A DNA stretch of 64,000 nt from Salinibaculum sp. SYNS191 (GTDB lineage: Archaea > Halobacteriota > Halobacteria > Halobacteriales > Haloarculaceae), in contig NZ_CP147838.1 of the NCBI RefSeq assembly GCF_037338445.1, forward strand, positions 3,534,001 to 3,598,000, in the 5' to 3' direction. Numbering within the stretch: the first letter of the stretch is position 1; every line of letters starts with the position of its first letter. The translations under genes and the position numbers were made by a program. Below the pieces are notes generated by a model, which worked only from the letters and a program-made list of their open reading frames with translations, ran no database searches and was not told where the DNA came from. Below, in pieces: positions 1 through 11,200 of this stretch.

Positions 1-285
1 CTGGCGGCAGAGGGACCCCACCTGGACTCGCCCCACCAGGTGACAGTCCCCGCGTCGACGGGGCTGCACTGGCGCGGCATCCGCGCCCGACTCCGGGGCT
101 TCGACGACGTGCGGGCCGCCCGCATCTCCGGTGACCGCAACCCCGCTCATCCCCTCGCCAACGCCCCCGACCAGTACGCCCACGTCAACGACGAACCCGA
201 CCGCTGTGTCCTGCCGGAGGCTCCCGTCTCCGCGGAGCGCATCCCGCCGCCCTCCCGCTCTGACCGCGGCGGCGCCAGCGACTGA
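1..285 (+). CDS. C-terminal end of an unidentified protein (5' truncated by window edge)
   Basis: The frame is open from base 1 to the TGA at 283-285, giving about 94 residues. A GTG at position 40 could start an 81-residue product, but the frame runs open to the left edge, so this is more likely the tail of a longer gene. The fragment is rich in Arg, Pro and Asp and ends in a low-complexity Pro/Ser/Arg tail. I see no recognisable motif or membrane segment. The next gene on this strand begins 230 bp later with its own TATA element, so no operon link is implied. Function unknown. Confidence 0.5.
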   Translation: MAAEGPHLDSPHQVTVPASTGLHWRGIRARLRGFDDVRAARISGDRNPAHPLANAPDQYAHVNDEPDRCVLPEAPVSAERIPPPSRSDRGGASD

Positions 286-486
286 CTGCCCGACCCGAAT
301 CTAGCTTTCTCGCCCGTTCTCCGTCAGTTAGTCTTCCAAGTCGCTTTGACCTCCACCCTCGTTCTGGTGCGGTTATCGAAGCAAATTCACTGCATAAGTT
401 ATAGCGATAGCCCAGGAAATGCCTGTGGGGAGTTGAAGAACGTTCCCTCTACGTCACAGGAGTAACTTTTTAGTGAGATAATCGTC

Positions 487-493
487 ATATATT
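487..493 (+). promoter_or_regulatory. TATA element for the small membrane protein
   Basis: ATATATT lies about 26 nt before the ATG at 516, the usual spacing for a leaderless haloarchaeal transcript. It argues for the ATG at 516 and against the in-frame GTG at 504. Confidence 0.45.
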
Positions 494-515
494 CTAGTGG
501 AAGGTGACGGAACCC

Positions 516-767
516 ATGTCCACGAGTCGCAACTCCGGGCACAGCAACGGTGGTACCTCGTTCACTGCACCGCTCGATGGGTTGCCCACACTGTCCCGGT
601 ACGATGTCTTGCTGGTACTCATCGCGCTGGGTTTCGTCCTGTCGGTCGCGGCGTACCTCGTCCTCGACGTCGCGCTCCACCAGGCCGCCGTCGTCGTGGC
701 AGTGCTGGGCTCGTTCAGTCTCGCCGACGCCCTGTTCCTGCACCCGCCGGTCGAGGGTCGACGCTGA
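516..767 (+). CDS. Small two-helix membrane protein
   Basis: 83 residues. A short polar N-terminus of about 30 residues is followed by two hydrophobic segments (about 34-52 and 57-75) and a brief polar tail, so a small integral membrane protein is predicted. The start at 516 is chosen because a TATA element sits 26 nt upstream. Small proteins of this shape are common in haloarchaea, but I recognise no named family. Its 3' end faces the malic enzyme gene, so the two are convergent. Function unknown. Confidence 0.6.
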   Translation: MSTSRNSGHSNGGTSFTAPLDGLPTLSRYDVLLVLIALGFVLSVAAYLVLDVALHQAAVVVAVLGSFSLADALFLHPPVEGRR

Positions 768-862
768 CGGGGCTCTCGTCCGAGGTGGGCTATGGCGGTC
801 GCGAGTGATGGGAGACAGAGAGCAGAGGAGAAGAGAGGAGAGGAGAGTGTCGGCCGCCTGTC

Positions 863-3118
<2,256 letters not shown>

Positions 3119-3247
3119 AGTGAGTCTGTTCCCGGCACCCACAAAAAGCCCATCGAAGGTCAGTTTGCTGTCAATCGCCGCAGTCGGGCGATTTTTTCTC
3201 ACGAGGGAATAGCGGGGTTGATATGCGTCGAGTGCCGACCACCGAGT

Positions 3248-3745
3248 ATGAAGCTCTCGTTTCGCCACCTCGCGGCGACGACGACCGGGCTGGCCTTCGG
3301 CCTCATCCTGCTAGGCGTGTACACCGGTGCTATCGGTGCGGGGCTGGCCTGTGGCGCGGCGTGGCCGTTCTGTGACGGCTGGCTCGGGCTGTTCCCCGCG
3401 AACTGGCCCAGCTTCGTCGAGTGGTTCCACCGTCTGGTCGCGATGATAACCGGCTTCTTCATCATCGGCACCGCCGTCGCCGCCTGGCGCTCCGGCAAGG
3501 ACCGGCTCATCCGCTACGGCGCCACGCTCGCCGTCCTCGCGCTCCCGATTCAGGTGTTGCTCGGCGCGAACACCATCTTCAACTACGGCGCGACCGCGCA
3601 GGTCCTCCACCACACCGCCGCACAGATCATCTTCGGCTCGCTCGCCGTCGTCACGACCGCTGCCTTCCTCCGTGCGGACAGCCCCAGCGCGACCGAGGCC
3701 GAAGTCGACGCCGAGACCGGCAGCATCTCCCAGGCAGACGACTGA
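3248..3745 (+). CDS. ctaA: Half-size COX15/CtaA-type heme A synthase
   Basis: 165 residues with four hydrophobic segments, half the size of bacterial CtaA and typical of archaeal forms thought to dimerise. It should hydroxylate/oxidise the heme O methyl group to give heme A for terminal oxidases. Visible signatures are the Cys pair in GLACGAAWPFCDG (about residues 31-43), a histidine in the FHRL segment of the second helix and a paired His in VLHHTAA, a likely heme-ligand region. The C-terminus is an acidic tail. The ATG at 3248 starts directly before the first helix. No oxidase subunits are nearby. Confidence 0.85.
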   Translation: MKLSFRHLAATTTGLAFGLILLGVYTGAIGAGLACGAAWPFCDGWLGLFPANWPSFVEWFHRLVAMITGFFIIGTAVAAWRSGKDRLIRYGATLAVLALPIQVLLGANTIFNYGATAQVLHHTAAQIIFGSLAVVTTAAFLRADSPSATEAEVDAETGSISQADD

Positions 3746-3902
3746 ATCGGCCCGGCAGCAGCTGAACGGACGGCGAGTCGGTCGCTCTCCGTCGCCCTCG
3801 GTCGTCTCGATGGACGGTTTCCTGTCTGGTGTGTCGGGAAACGTCGATTCGCATTCCAGTGGTTTCGACCCGAACTGAGCGACGGCTCCGAACTCACGAC
3901 AC

Positions 3903-5396
3903 CTACATGAAATCGGAGAGGCCAGCCTGCGAGTCGTCGGAGTCGGCTTTCTCCTCCTTGCTCGGCTCGTCGTCGGTATCCGCTTCCGCCTCGTCCGTCC
4001 TGGTGAGGGTGGCCTGTCCAGCGCTCTCGTCTTCCTCGTCGGTTCCGGCGTCGTCGGTGGCCTCCGGAGTCTCCACCGGGTCAGCGTTACCTTCGAAGGC
4101 ACCTTCGGTGTGTTCGGCGGCCTGTTCCTCGCGGAGTGCTTCGGCGTCCTCGACGATGGACTGGACCTTGTTGGTGTCCTTGCCGCTGCCGGTGACGAAG
4201 GCGACGTGTTCGGGGTCCAGTTCGTAGCGCGCGGCCATCGCGACGGTCAGTTCGCGGTTCTTGCAGTGGTGGGTCATCACCGACAGGTGGGGCATGATTT
4301 CGCGGCGCGCGGTGCTGGTGGAGACGCCGTTGGCCTCCGCTATCTGACGGGCGATGTAGTCGCGCTTGTCGCGGGTTCCCCGAGTTCGTCCGAGCTTCGA
4401 CCAGTAACTCGGCGGGCCGTAGCGGGTCCACCCGCCCTTGGGTTCGCTCCGGGCGGCGGCGACGCCGGCGGTCATGTTGTCCGACGCGTACCGCCAGAAG
4501 GTGTAGTTCTGCGTCGCACGCACGCGGCCGAGCCAGCGGTCGGCGTTGCCCAGGAAGTCGTAGGCCACCGCGAGTTCCCGGCCGTGGTAGTCTTTTGGCA
4601 TGTTGTCCTCTATCCAGTTGATGAGGTCGTCCGGCGTCTCGTCGACGTCGTAGGACGCCTCCAGGGCCTCCTGCGCGCCGGCTTTCTTGATGACCGTATC
4701 GAGGTAGTCGAAGACGCCCTCCGTCCGGTCGCGCTCGCCGCTGACCACGTCGTCGGTCGTCAGCCGCTCTTTCCCCTCGGCCTGGGCCTGGAGGTCCTTG
4801 ACCGCGCCCCGGAGGTCGCCGCTGTTCATCTCCGCGATAGACTCCAGCGCGTCGTCCTCGAACTCGATGCCCTCCTTCCGACAGATGTCACGGAGGACGG
4901 GGACGATAGAACGCTTCGAGACGTTCCGGAACTCGATGTCCTCGCAGGCGTTGCGGAGGCCGTTGGACATGTCGTAGTACTCGTTGGCGATGAGAATCAT
5001 CGGCTGGCTGGCCTCCTTGACGAGGCTGGTCACGGCGCGAGACCCCCCGCGGTCGGCGTTGCCGTGGATGTTGTCCGCCTCGTCCATGATGACCACCCGC
5101 CGCCCGCTGCCGCCGGCGGTGAGCGTCCCCGATTTCGCCGCTTCGCCGGCGACACGCTCGATGACGTCCTTCGTGCGGGTGTCGCTCGCGTTGAACTCTA
5201 TCGTCGGCCACCCCATATCGTTCGCCAGCGCGTGCGCGGCGGAGGTCTTGCCGATGCCGGGCGACCCGTGGAGGATGACCGCCTTCCGGTGGTCGTCCCA
5301 CGTCCGGGCCCACTCGCGCAGGGCGTCGCGGGCCTTGTCGTTGCCCCGGAGTTCCGACAGCGACGAGGGGCGATACGTTTCGGTCCAGTCACTCAT
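3903..5396 (-). CDS. rfcL: Replication factor C large subunit (clamp loader)
   Basis: 497 residues. This is the AAA+ subunit of the clamp loader that opens PCNA and places it on primed DNA. Walker A is HGSPGIGKT (residues 43-51) and Walker B is VVIMDEADNI (about 100-109); the sensor and collar regions follow. The last quarter is a long acidic Glu/Asp/Thr-rich tail, usual in halophiles. It ends in QAGLSDFM, which fits the PCNA-interacting peptide pattern (Q-x-x-h-x-x-a-a). It is monocistronic and convergent with ctaA. Confidence 0.93.
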   Translation of the reverse strand: MSDWTETYRPSSLSELRGNDKARDALREWARTWDDHRKAVILHGSPGIGKTSAAHALANDMGWPTIEFNASDTRTKDVIERVAGEAAKSGTLTAGGSGRRVVIMDEADNIHGNADRGGSRAVTSLVKEASQPMILIANEYYDMSNGLRNACEDIEFRNVSKRSIVPVLRDICRKEGIEFEDDALESIAEMNSGDLRGAVKDLQAQAEGKERLTTDDVVSGERDRTEGVFDYLDTVIKKAGAQEALEASYDVDETPDDLINWIEDNMPKDYHGRELAVAYDFLGNADRWLGRVRATQNYTFWRYASDNMTAGVAAARSEPKGGWTRYGPPSYWSKLGRTRGTRDKRDYIARQIAEANGVSTSTARREIMPHLSVMTHHCKNRELTVAMAARYELDPEHVAFVTGSGKDTNKVQSIVEDAEALREEQAAEHTEGAFEGNADPVETPEATDDAGTDEEDESAGQATLTRTDEAEADTDDEPSKEEKADSDDSQAGLSDFM

Positions 5397-5880
5397 CGGT
5401 GTGCTCGCCCCCAGGTTCTCGCCGCAGTCCCTTGATCGTATTGCTGTCCAGCATCGGCCCCCGCGTCCAGACTGGACCTGGGTCCGGGCAGCGGCCCCTC
5501 GAATCCGGAGCCGAAGCCGCCGCGTCCGACCTCCGCTGGACGGCCGTCGAAGACGACATCACTACCGGGGACTCGTCGGGCGACGGTATTAACGGTGAGG
5601 TTGTCGCTTGCCTGCCACCCCCGGAGTCCCCGATGCGACCCGACGGCGCAGCGGTCGGTTCGCTCCCAGCGGTGGCACTGCTAGTAAGATAAAATTACTC
5701 TACAAGTAACTAGCAAGTAAACATTAAATCTCTAACTTTACTATAGTACGATATCTAACTATTGTGGGCTTATCGAGACCGTAGAAATCGTCAGATTTGG
5801 CAAATTCGGTTGGTAGAGTGCGTCTAGTGACAGACAATCTGAGAAACTATTATAAGTTGGGTATCGGACAAGTGAACTAC
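5397..5880 (+). other. 484-bp intergenic region, AT-rich in its right half
   Basis: From 5397 to about 5690 the DNA is GC-rich with no convincing gene. A very short frame (ATG at 5632, 19 codons, hydrophobic, ending at a TAA near 5691) looks like the start of a secreted protein cut off where the sequence becomes AT-rich. From about 5690 to 5880 it is markedly AT-rich and holds the promoter of the next gene. Confidence 0.4.
5848..5855 (+). promoter_or_regulatory. TATA element for the CAP-domain gene
   Basis: TATTATAA centred about 29 nt before the ATG at 5881. It supports that start over an in-frame upstream codon at 5797 and implies a nearly leaderless mRNA. Confidence 0.5.
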
Positions 5881-7449
5881 ATGGAACGGAACACGAAGTC
5901 GGCCGTCGCGATGGCACTCGCGACGCTACTTCTGGTGAGTACTGTCGGAGCGGGGGCGGTCGGTGCCGCGCCATCTGCTCCGAGTGACGGTGACGCCTCG
6001 CCGTTCGACGTCTTCTTCCCCTTCTCGGACGAGGAGACCGAGGACAACCAGACTGAGACAGACGGACGGGAATCTGACGGTCTCGACGAACTCAGGGACT
6101 CTCTCTCTACGCTGTTCGACGCTCTCCGGTCGGGGTCGCTGTTCGAGGACGAAGGGATGTTCCCTTGGAACGTCGGTGACTTCCCGAGCCACGAGGCCCC
6201 TGGCGAGGACCAGACCGAGGAGTCGACGGCAGCGCCGACAGCGACGCCGACGGCAACGGCGACACAAACTCCGACAGCGTCGTCGACGCCGAGGTTGACG
6301 GCGACACAAACCCCAACCGCAGCGCCGACCCCGACACCCACTCCGACTGCAACTGCGACTCCAGTCCCGACGCTGACGGCAACAGTAACACCGACGCAGA
6401 CATCGACGCCAACGCCAACGACGACCCCCACGGCGACGCCGACTGCAACGGCAACTACGACGCCCACAGCGACGCCGACTGCGACCCCCACGGCGACGCC
6501 GACTGCAACGGCAACTACGACGCCCACAGCGACGCCGACTGCGACCCCCACGGCGACGCCGACTGCAACACCAACGCCGACTGCAACGGCGACACCAACA
6601 CCAACGGCCACAGCTACGCCGACGCCAACACCGACGCCGACTGCAACACCAACGGCCACAGCGACGCCGACGCCGACACCAACGCCGACACCAACACCAA
6701 CGGCCACAGCTACGCCGACGCCGACACCAACACCGACGGCCACAGCTACGCCAACGCCGACACCAACACCGACGGCCACAGCTACGCCAACGCCGACACC
6801 AACACCGACGGCCACAGCTACGCCAACGCCGACACCAACACCGACGGCCACAGCTACGCCGACGCCGACACCAACACCGACGCCAACGCCGACACCAACA
6901 CCGACGCCAACGCCGACACCAACACCGACGGCCACGGCTACGCCGACTGAAGACACGACGAGCGACCGGACCCCGGATATCGACGAGACGAAAGTCGAGA
7001 ACCTCATGCACGACTACGTGAACGAAGAGCGCACCGAGCGCGGACTGAGCGCGCTCGACTTCGACGAGGACCTGCGGGACATCGCGCGCTCGCACAGTCA
7101 GGACATGGCCGAGCGCGGCTACTTCTCGCACACCGACCCCGAGGGCGACGACTTCTCGGACCGGTACGAGGAGTTCGACTACACCTGCCGCGTGCCGACT
7201 GACGACGGCATGTACTACACCGGCGGTGAGAACATCGCCTACACGTACTACGAGACGAACGTCAGGACCGGCAGCGGGGACACTGTCTACTACGACACCG
7301 AGAGCGAACTCGCGCGGGGCATCGTCAACCAGTGGATGAACTCCACGGGCCACCGCGAGAACATGCTTGCCGACTACTGGCAAAACGAGGGCATCGGCAT
7401 CTACGTCACCGACGAGAACCGGGTCTACGCCACGCAGAACTTCTGCTGA
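5881..7449 (+). CDS. Secreted CAP/SCP-domain protein with long Pro/Thr repeat linker
   Basis: 522 residues. The N-terminus ([29 protein letters not shown]) is a Sec-type signal peptide. An acidic region (about 30-110) follows, then a tract of about 240 residues made almost only of Thr, Pro and Ala. The C-terminal 160 residues form a CAP (SCP/PR-1) domain: [18 protein letters not shown], the [18 protein letters not shown] motif, GENIAYTY, and SGTH-like [16 protein letters not shown] domains are extracellular; their biochemical role in archaea is unknown. The Thr-rich tract is likely a glycosylated stalk holding the domain away from the cell. There is no C-terminal anchor, so the protein is probably released or held by another mechanism. 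Confidence 0.85.
   Translation: MERNTKSAVAMALATLLLVSTVGAGAVGAAPSAPSDGDASPFDVFFPFSDEETEDNQTETDGRESDGLDELRDSLSTLFDALRSGSLFEDEGMFPWNVGDFPSHEAPGEDQTEESTAAPTATPTATATQTPTASSTPRLTATQTPTAAPTPTPTPTATATPVPTLTATVTPTQTSTPTPTTTPTATPTATATTTPTATPTATPTATPTATATTTPTATPTATPTATPTATPTPTATATPTPTATATPTPTPTPTATPTATATPTPTPTPTPTPTATATPTPTPTPTATATPTPTPTPTATATPTPTPTPTATATPTPTPTPTATATPTPTPTPTPTPTPTPTPTPTPTPTATATPTEDTTSDRTPDIDETKVENLMHDYVNEERTERGLSALDFDEDLRDIARSHSQDMAERGYFSHTDPEGDDFSDRYEEFDYTCRVPTDDGMYYTGGENIAYTYYETNVRTGSGDTVYYDTESELARGIVNQWMNSTGHRENMLADYWQNEGIGIYVTDENRVYATQNFC
6229..6948 (+). repeat. Pro/Thr/Ala codon repeat tract in the CAP-domain gene
   Basis: About 720 bp of near-continuous ACN/CCN/GCN codons. At least two periods are visible. 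A 60-bp unit is duplicated almost exactly (lines beginning 6421 and 6481 differ at two bases). A 36-bp unit encoding [12 protein letters not shown] repeats several times between about 6700 and 6860. Such tracts expand and contract by slippage and recombination, so length probably varies between strains. Confidence 0.9.
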
Positions 7450-7599
7450 AGGCTCCCTGCTCTCTTCCGAACCCTCTCGGGTCTCGCTGATGCGCTCTCC
7501 GTTTCGCTCTCTCGTTTCGCGCCGCCACCCGTCGGTCGCAACTATCTGGGATTCATCCTCGAAGAAGAGTCATCAGTGACAGGAGCGTCATTGTGGAGC

Positions 7600-7986
7600 A
7601 TGGACTATACCACCGCAAAACAGGTCGACGGTGAGTTCGACGAGGTGGTCGAGCGGACGACCGGGGCGCTCTCGGAGGAGGGCTTCGGTATCCTCTGTGA
7701 TATCGACGTACAGGCAACGTTCGCGGAGAAACTCGACCAGGAGTTCCGCCAGTACCGCATCCTCGGTGCGTGCAACCCCCAGCTTGCCTTCGATGGACTC
7801 GACGTGGACATCGAACTGGGGACGCTTCTGCCGTGTAACGTCGTCGTCTACGAGACGGACGACGGAGGCGTCGTCGTGAGTACAGTCGACCCCGAGCAAC
7901 TCATGGGCGTGGCGGGCAACCCGGGCCTCGACTCGATGGCCACCGACGCAGCAGAGCGATTCGAGCGGGTGCTGGAGTCGCTGTGA
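7600..7986 (+). CDS. DUF302 family protein
   Basis: 128 residues. The sequence follows the DUF302 pattern: an N-terminal segment ending EEGFGILCDIDVQATFAEKL, a central YRILGACNPQLAF, and GTLLPCNVVVYE. DUF302 proteins are small cytosolic alpha/beta proteins without an established biochemical role, often found near redox or metal genes. The ATG at 7600 is preferred over a GTG at 7576 because the family starts at about this point. The stop overlaps the GTG of the multicopper oxidase gene (7983), so the two are probably translationally coupled. The Cys in LGACNPQ and the Cys in LPCN are conserved features of the family. Confidence 0.85.
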   Translation: MDYTTAKQVDGEFDEVVERTTGALSEEGFGILCDIDVQATFAEKLDQEFRQYRILGACNPQLAFDGLDVDIELGTLLPCNVVVYETDDGGVVVSTVDPEQLMGVAGNPGLDSMATDAAERFERVLESL

Positions 7987-9548
7987 CCGACCTGCCACGG
8001 GTCTCCCGGCGTCGCGTGTTGCAGTTGCTGAGCGGGGCCAGCGTCGGGTCGCTCGCGGGCTGTTCGACGGACAGCCTCCCGGACCTGGACGGGAACCCTT
8101 CAGCAGGGACGGCGCGACAACCGCCGCCGGACCCGGCGGACACGACGACCAGCCTGACGGCAGCCCCGGGGACGGTCCAGCCGAGTGCGAACGCATCCGC
8201 CGAAAACTGGCTCTACAACGGCCAGTTCCCCGGTCCCGAACTCCGACTGGAGGAGGGCGAGGTGTTCGAGGCGGAACTGACCAACGACCTCCCGGCCGGG
8301 ACGACGATTCACTGGCACGGTGTCCCCGTGCCGAACGGGATGGACGGCGTCCCGAACGTCACCCAGGAGCCGGTCGCTCCCGGCGGTTCGTTCACGTACA
8401 AGTACCGCGCCGAGCCGCCGGGTACGTACTTCTTTCACAGCCACGTCGGCCTGCAACTCGACCGGGGGCTCCTTGCGCCGCTGATCATCGAGGAGGACGA
8501 CCCCCACGTCGACTACGACCGGGAGGTCACCGTCGTCGTCGACGACTACCTCGAAGGCGAGCCACAGCCACTGTCTGAACTTGCCCAGGGCGGCACAGCT
8601 GGCACACCAATCGGTCCCGGCGGTCAGGGTGGCGGCCCCGGCGCGGGTGGTGGTCCCGGCGGAGGCCGGCGCGGTCCGGGCGGCGGTCCCGGGGGTCCCA
8701 CCGGTCCTGGCCCGGGGACGGGTCCCGGTGGCGGTCCAGGACAAGGCGGTGGCCCGGGCGGGCTGTTCTTCGGCCGGCGACCGCCGTACGCCGGACTGCT
8801 CGTGAACGGTCAGTTGCCCGACAATCCGCGGACGTTCACGGTCAGCGAGGGCGAGCGCGTCCGCTTCCGGTTTGTCAACGCCAGCAGCGCGACGGCGTTC
8901 CGGGTCGGCGCGGCCGGCCACCCGTTGACCGTCACGCACGCGGACGGCCGCCCGGTCGAACCGGTCACGGTCGACTCCGTCGTCTTCGGATCTGGCGAAC
9001 GCTACGACGCCATCGTCGAGGCCAACAATTCCGGTACCTGGGAGATACGGGCCACCGCAGTCGACGGGAGCGAACGGCCAGCGCGTGCAATCCTGGCCTA
9101 CGGGGGCGTCGATACGCCGGCCTCGCCCGCCTCGCCGTCCGCTGGCGGGCAGGTGCTGTCCTACGGCGCGCTCCGGGCCGTCTCCCCGCTGGAGGGCCTC
9201 GACGGGCCGCCGGATCGGACATTCGACCTGACGCTCTCAGCGGCGCGGGGCGGTACGCAGTGGCTGATAGACGGCCAGTCCTACCCCGACGCGGACCCGC
9301 TGACCGTCCAGCAGGGCGAACACGTCCGCATCCGGATGGTGAATCTGAGTCCCGTGTTGCACCCGATGCACCTCCACGGCCACTTCTTCCGGGTCGGCGA
9401 CGCGGTCAAGGACACCGTCATCGTGCCCGCTCACATGGGCCGGGTCACTATCGACTTCCTGGCGGACAATCCAGGGGACTGGCTGTTCCACTGCCACAAC
9501 CTCTACCACCTCGAATCGGGGATGGCCCGGGTGATTCGGTACCGGTAG
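7983..9548 (+). CDS. Tat-exported lipoprotein multicopper oxidase
   Basis: 521 residues, starting at a GTG inside the DUF302 stop. The N-terminus has a twin-arginine motif (SRRRVLQLL), a hydrophobic stretch and a lipobox LAGC, predicting export in folded form and lipid anchoring outside the cell. The copper sites are complete: HWHG (about 105), FHSH (about 148), HPMHLHGHFF (about 460) and HCHNLYHLESGM near the end, which supplies type 1 and type 2/3 ligands. The family is laccase/nitrite reductase-like, oxidising metal ions or phenols with O2. An unusual Gly/Pro-rich insertion of about 65 residues sits between domains 1 and 2 (residues about 199-262). The substrate is not predictable. Confidence 0.92.
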   Translation: MTDLPRVSRRRVLQLLSGASVGSLAGCSTDSLPDLDGNPSAGTARQPPPDPADTTTSLTAAPGTVQPSANASAENWLYNGQFPGPELRLEEGEVFEAELTNDLPAGTTIHWHGVPVPNGMDGVPNVTQEPVAPGGSFTYKYRAEPPGTYFFHSHVGLQLDRGLLAPLIIEEDDPHVDYDREVTVVVDDYLEGEPQPLSELAQGGTAGTPIGPGGQGGGPGAGGGPGGGRRGPGGGPGGPTGPGPGTGPGGGPGQGGGPGGLFFGRRPPYAGLLVNGQLPDNPRTFTVSEGERVRFRFVNASSATAFRVGAAGHPLTVTHADGRPVEPVTVDSVVFGSGERYDAIVEANNSGTWEIRATAVDGSERPARAILAYGGVDTPASPASPSAGGQVLSYGALRAVSPLEGLDGPPDRTFDLTLSAARGGTQWLIDGQSYPDADPLTVQQGEHVRIRMVNLSPVLHPMHLHGHFFRVGDAVKDTVIVPAHMGRVTIDFLADNPGDWLFHCHNLYHLESGMARVIRYR

Positions 9549-9571
9549 CGACGGCCACCTCCGCGCGCTAC

Positions 9572-10192
9572 CTACAGCACGTCGTCGGCCAGGAGATCGT
9601 CGAGCACGTCGAGCACGGCCTCGGACTCGTCGGCGCGGGCGGTTTGCCCCTGTTCGAGCTGGAGGCCACCTCCGTCAGCGGCGAGCCAGTTCACGAAGTT
9701 CGCGTCGTCGGTCCCGGCGTACTGCCCGTCGGGGGCGGCGACTGCGACCGGGGTCGAGAGCGCGTCGGCGAGGCGCTCCCGGACGCGGCGCTTGACATCT
9801 CCGTCGACGCCGCCGCCGACGAGCACACGGTCCTCGGCCAGGCCGTGGAGGCTGATGACCGTCTCGAAGCCACGGTCGGCAATCCTCCCGAGCAGGTCGT
9901 ACGTCGCGGGGTCGATGTCCGAGGAGGCCGGGTGGAAGGCGTCGAAGGCACCGACGTCGCCGTCGTAGCCGAAGCAACCCCAGCAGGTGGCCCCGGTCCG
10001 TGTCGCCAGTTCCAGCGCCTGCTCGCCGGTCCCCGGTTCGACGGCCCCGCCGTGGGCCGCACACACCGCCATGTCGTCGGTGACACCGTCGTCGTACAGC
10101 ACTTCTGTGAGGTGGCCCGTCTCGGTCACTTCGACTGGATTCGTTTGCAGTATCGGCCGCGGCACGCTCGCTAGTTGGGCCGACTGCGACAA
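9572..10192 (-). CDS. Poly-gamma-glutamate hydrolase family protein
   Basis: 206 residues. It matches the PF05908 type (phage/Bacillus PghP-like zinc peptidases): AAHGGAVEPGTGE supplies the first His/Glu metal site (about residues 45-57), ISLHGLAEDRVLVGG supplies the second His, and the Gly-rich loop follows. Family members cleave gamma-glutamyl bonds with a carboxypeptidase-A-like fold. There is no signal peptide, so a cytosolic role is likelier. Some haloarchaea make poly-gamma-glutamate, but no capsule genes are seen here, so the substrate is open. It converges with the multicopper oxidase gene. Confidence 0.75.
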   Translation of the reverse strand: MSQSAQLASVPRPILQTNPVEVTETGHLTEVLYDDGVTDDMAVCAAHGGAVEPGTGEQALELATRTGATCWGCFGYDGDVGAFDAFHPASSDIDPATYDLLGRIADRGFETVISLHGLAEDRVLVGGGVDGDVKRRVRERLADALSTPVAVAAPDGQYAGTDDANFVNWLAADGGGLQLEQGQTARADESEAVLDVLDDLLADDVL

Positions 10193-10305
10193 ACCCCTTT
10201 CCCGGAGATTCGTACGTCGCCCGTTCCCGGGTCGGCCCTACGTCGACTGTCGAATGGGTCTACGACTTCGGTATTCTTTTGGGACAGTCGGGCGTCCGAT
10301 GGGCC

Positions 10306-11013
10306 ATGACGCGGGGGCCACGCGACGAACTCGCCGAAAAGATAGCGGGTGAGGTGACACTGAGCGACGACCCGGGCGCGACGCTGCGGAAGTGGCGGAC
10401 GGACTTCGAAATCGCCCAGACCGACCTGGCCGAGGAACTGACAGTCTCGCCGTCGGTCGTCTCCGACTACGAGAGCGGTCGCCGCGAGAATCCCGGCATC
10501 GGCGTTATCCGCCGGGTCGTCGACGCGCTGCTTGACATCGACGAGCGCCGCGGCGGCACGCACATCCGACAGCACGCCCGCGTGCTCTCGGCGGGATTCG
10601 ACAGCGAGGTCGTCCACGACCTCCGCGAGTACCCGGCCAACATCCCCCTGGAGCGGTACTACGAGGCGGTCGACGCCACCGAACTGGCCCGCGGCGACCG
10701 CGACACCGTCGCCGGCCACACCGTCATCGACTCCATCAGGGCCATCCAGCGCCTCTCCGCCGACGAGTTCTACAGCCTCTACGGACAGAGCACCAACCGC
10801 GCGCTCGTGTTCACGAACGTCACCCGGGGCGAGTCCCCGCTCGTCGCCCTCCGGGTCGTCAACCCCACCCCAAACGCGGTCGTCCTGCACGGACTCTCGC
10901 CAGAGGACGTCTGGGAGCACGCGACGGACCTGGCCCGCATCGACGGCTTCTCGCTGGCGGTGACGGACACCGACCTGGACGCGATGCTGGACGGGCTGCG
11001 ACAGCTTCCCTGA
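10306..11013 (+). CDS. COG1709-type transcriptional regulator (XRE HTH plus archaeal C-terminal domain)
   Basis: 235 residues. After about 20 residues comes a helix-turn-helix of the XRE/Cro type (TLRKWRTDFEIAQTDLAEELTVSPSVVSDYESGRR, about 27-60). A C-terminal domain of about 140 residues follows, of the kind found in archaeal COG1709 regulators, including ERYYEAVDA and TNRALVFTNVTRGESPLVALRVV. The start at 10306 (ATG) is chosen over an ATG at 10279 that precedes the family N-terminus. Its ligand and targets are unknown. It stands alone between two minus-strand genes. Confidence 0.75.
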   Translation: MTRGPRDELAEKIAGEVTLSDDPGATLRKWRTDFEIAQTDLAEELTVSPSVVSDYESGRRENPGIGVIRRVVDALLDIDERRGGTHIRQHARVLSAGFDSEVVHDLREYPANIPLERYYEAVDATELARGDRDTVAGHTVIDSIRAIQRLSADEFYSLYGQSTNRALVFTNVTRGESPLVALRVVNPTPNAVVLHGLSPEDVWEHATDLARIDGFSLAVTDTDLDAMLDGLRQLP

Positions 11014-11200
11014 ACCAGGCGCGGTGGCCTCTGTCGACCGATGCCGACGGCGACACCGGCGACTCCCTGGATATTTTCAGACGTGCGTCGCTGGCAATCT
11101 TTCGCTGGTAAGATTCCGGAACGGCGACGTGACAAAACAAGCCCCGGTCAGTCACACGAAACGGGACGCGGGTCCGGACCGTGTGGGACCCGGCGTCGCC

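Noticed and set aside
5399..5692. Plus-strand frame after rfcL
   Set aside because: No recognisable motif, atypical composition for an acidic haloarchaeal protein, and no promoter at the right distance.
6229..6948. Repeat array that might be read as CRISPR
   Set aside because: Units are contiguous ACN/CCN/GCN codons in frame with no unique spacers; they encode a Pro/Thr stalk.
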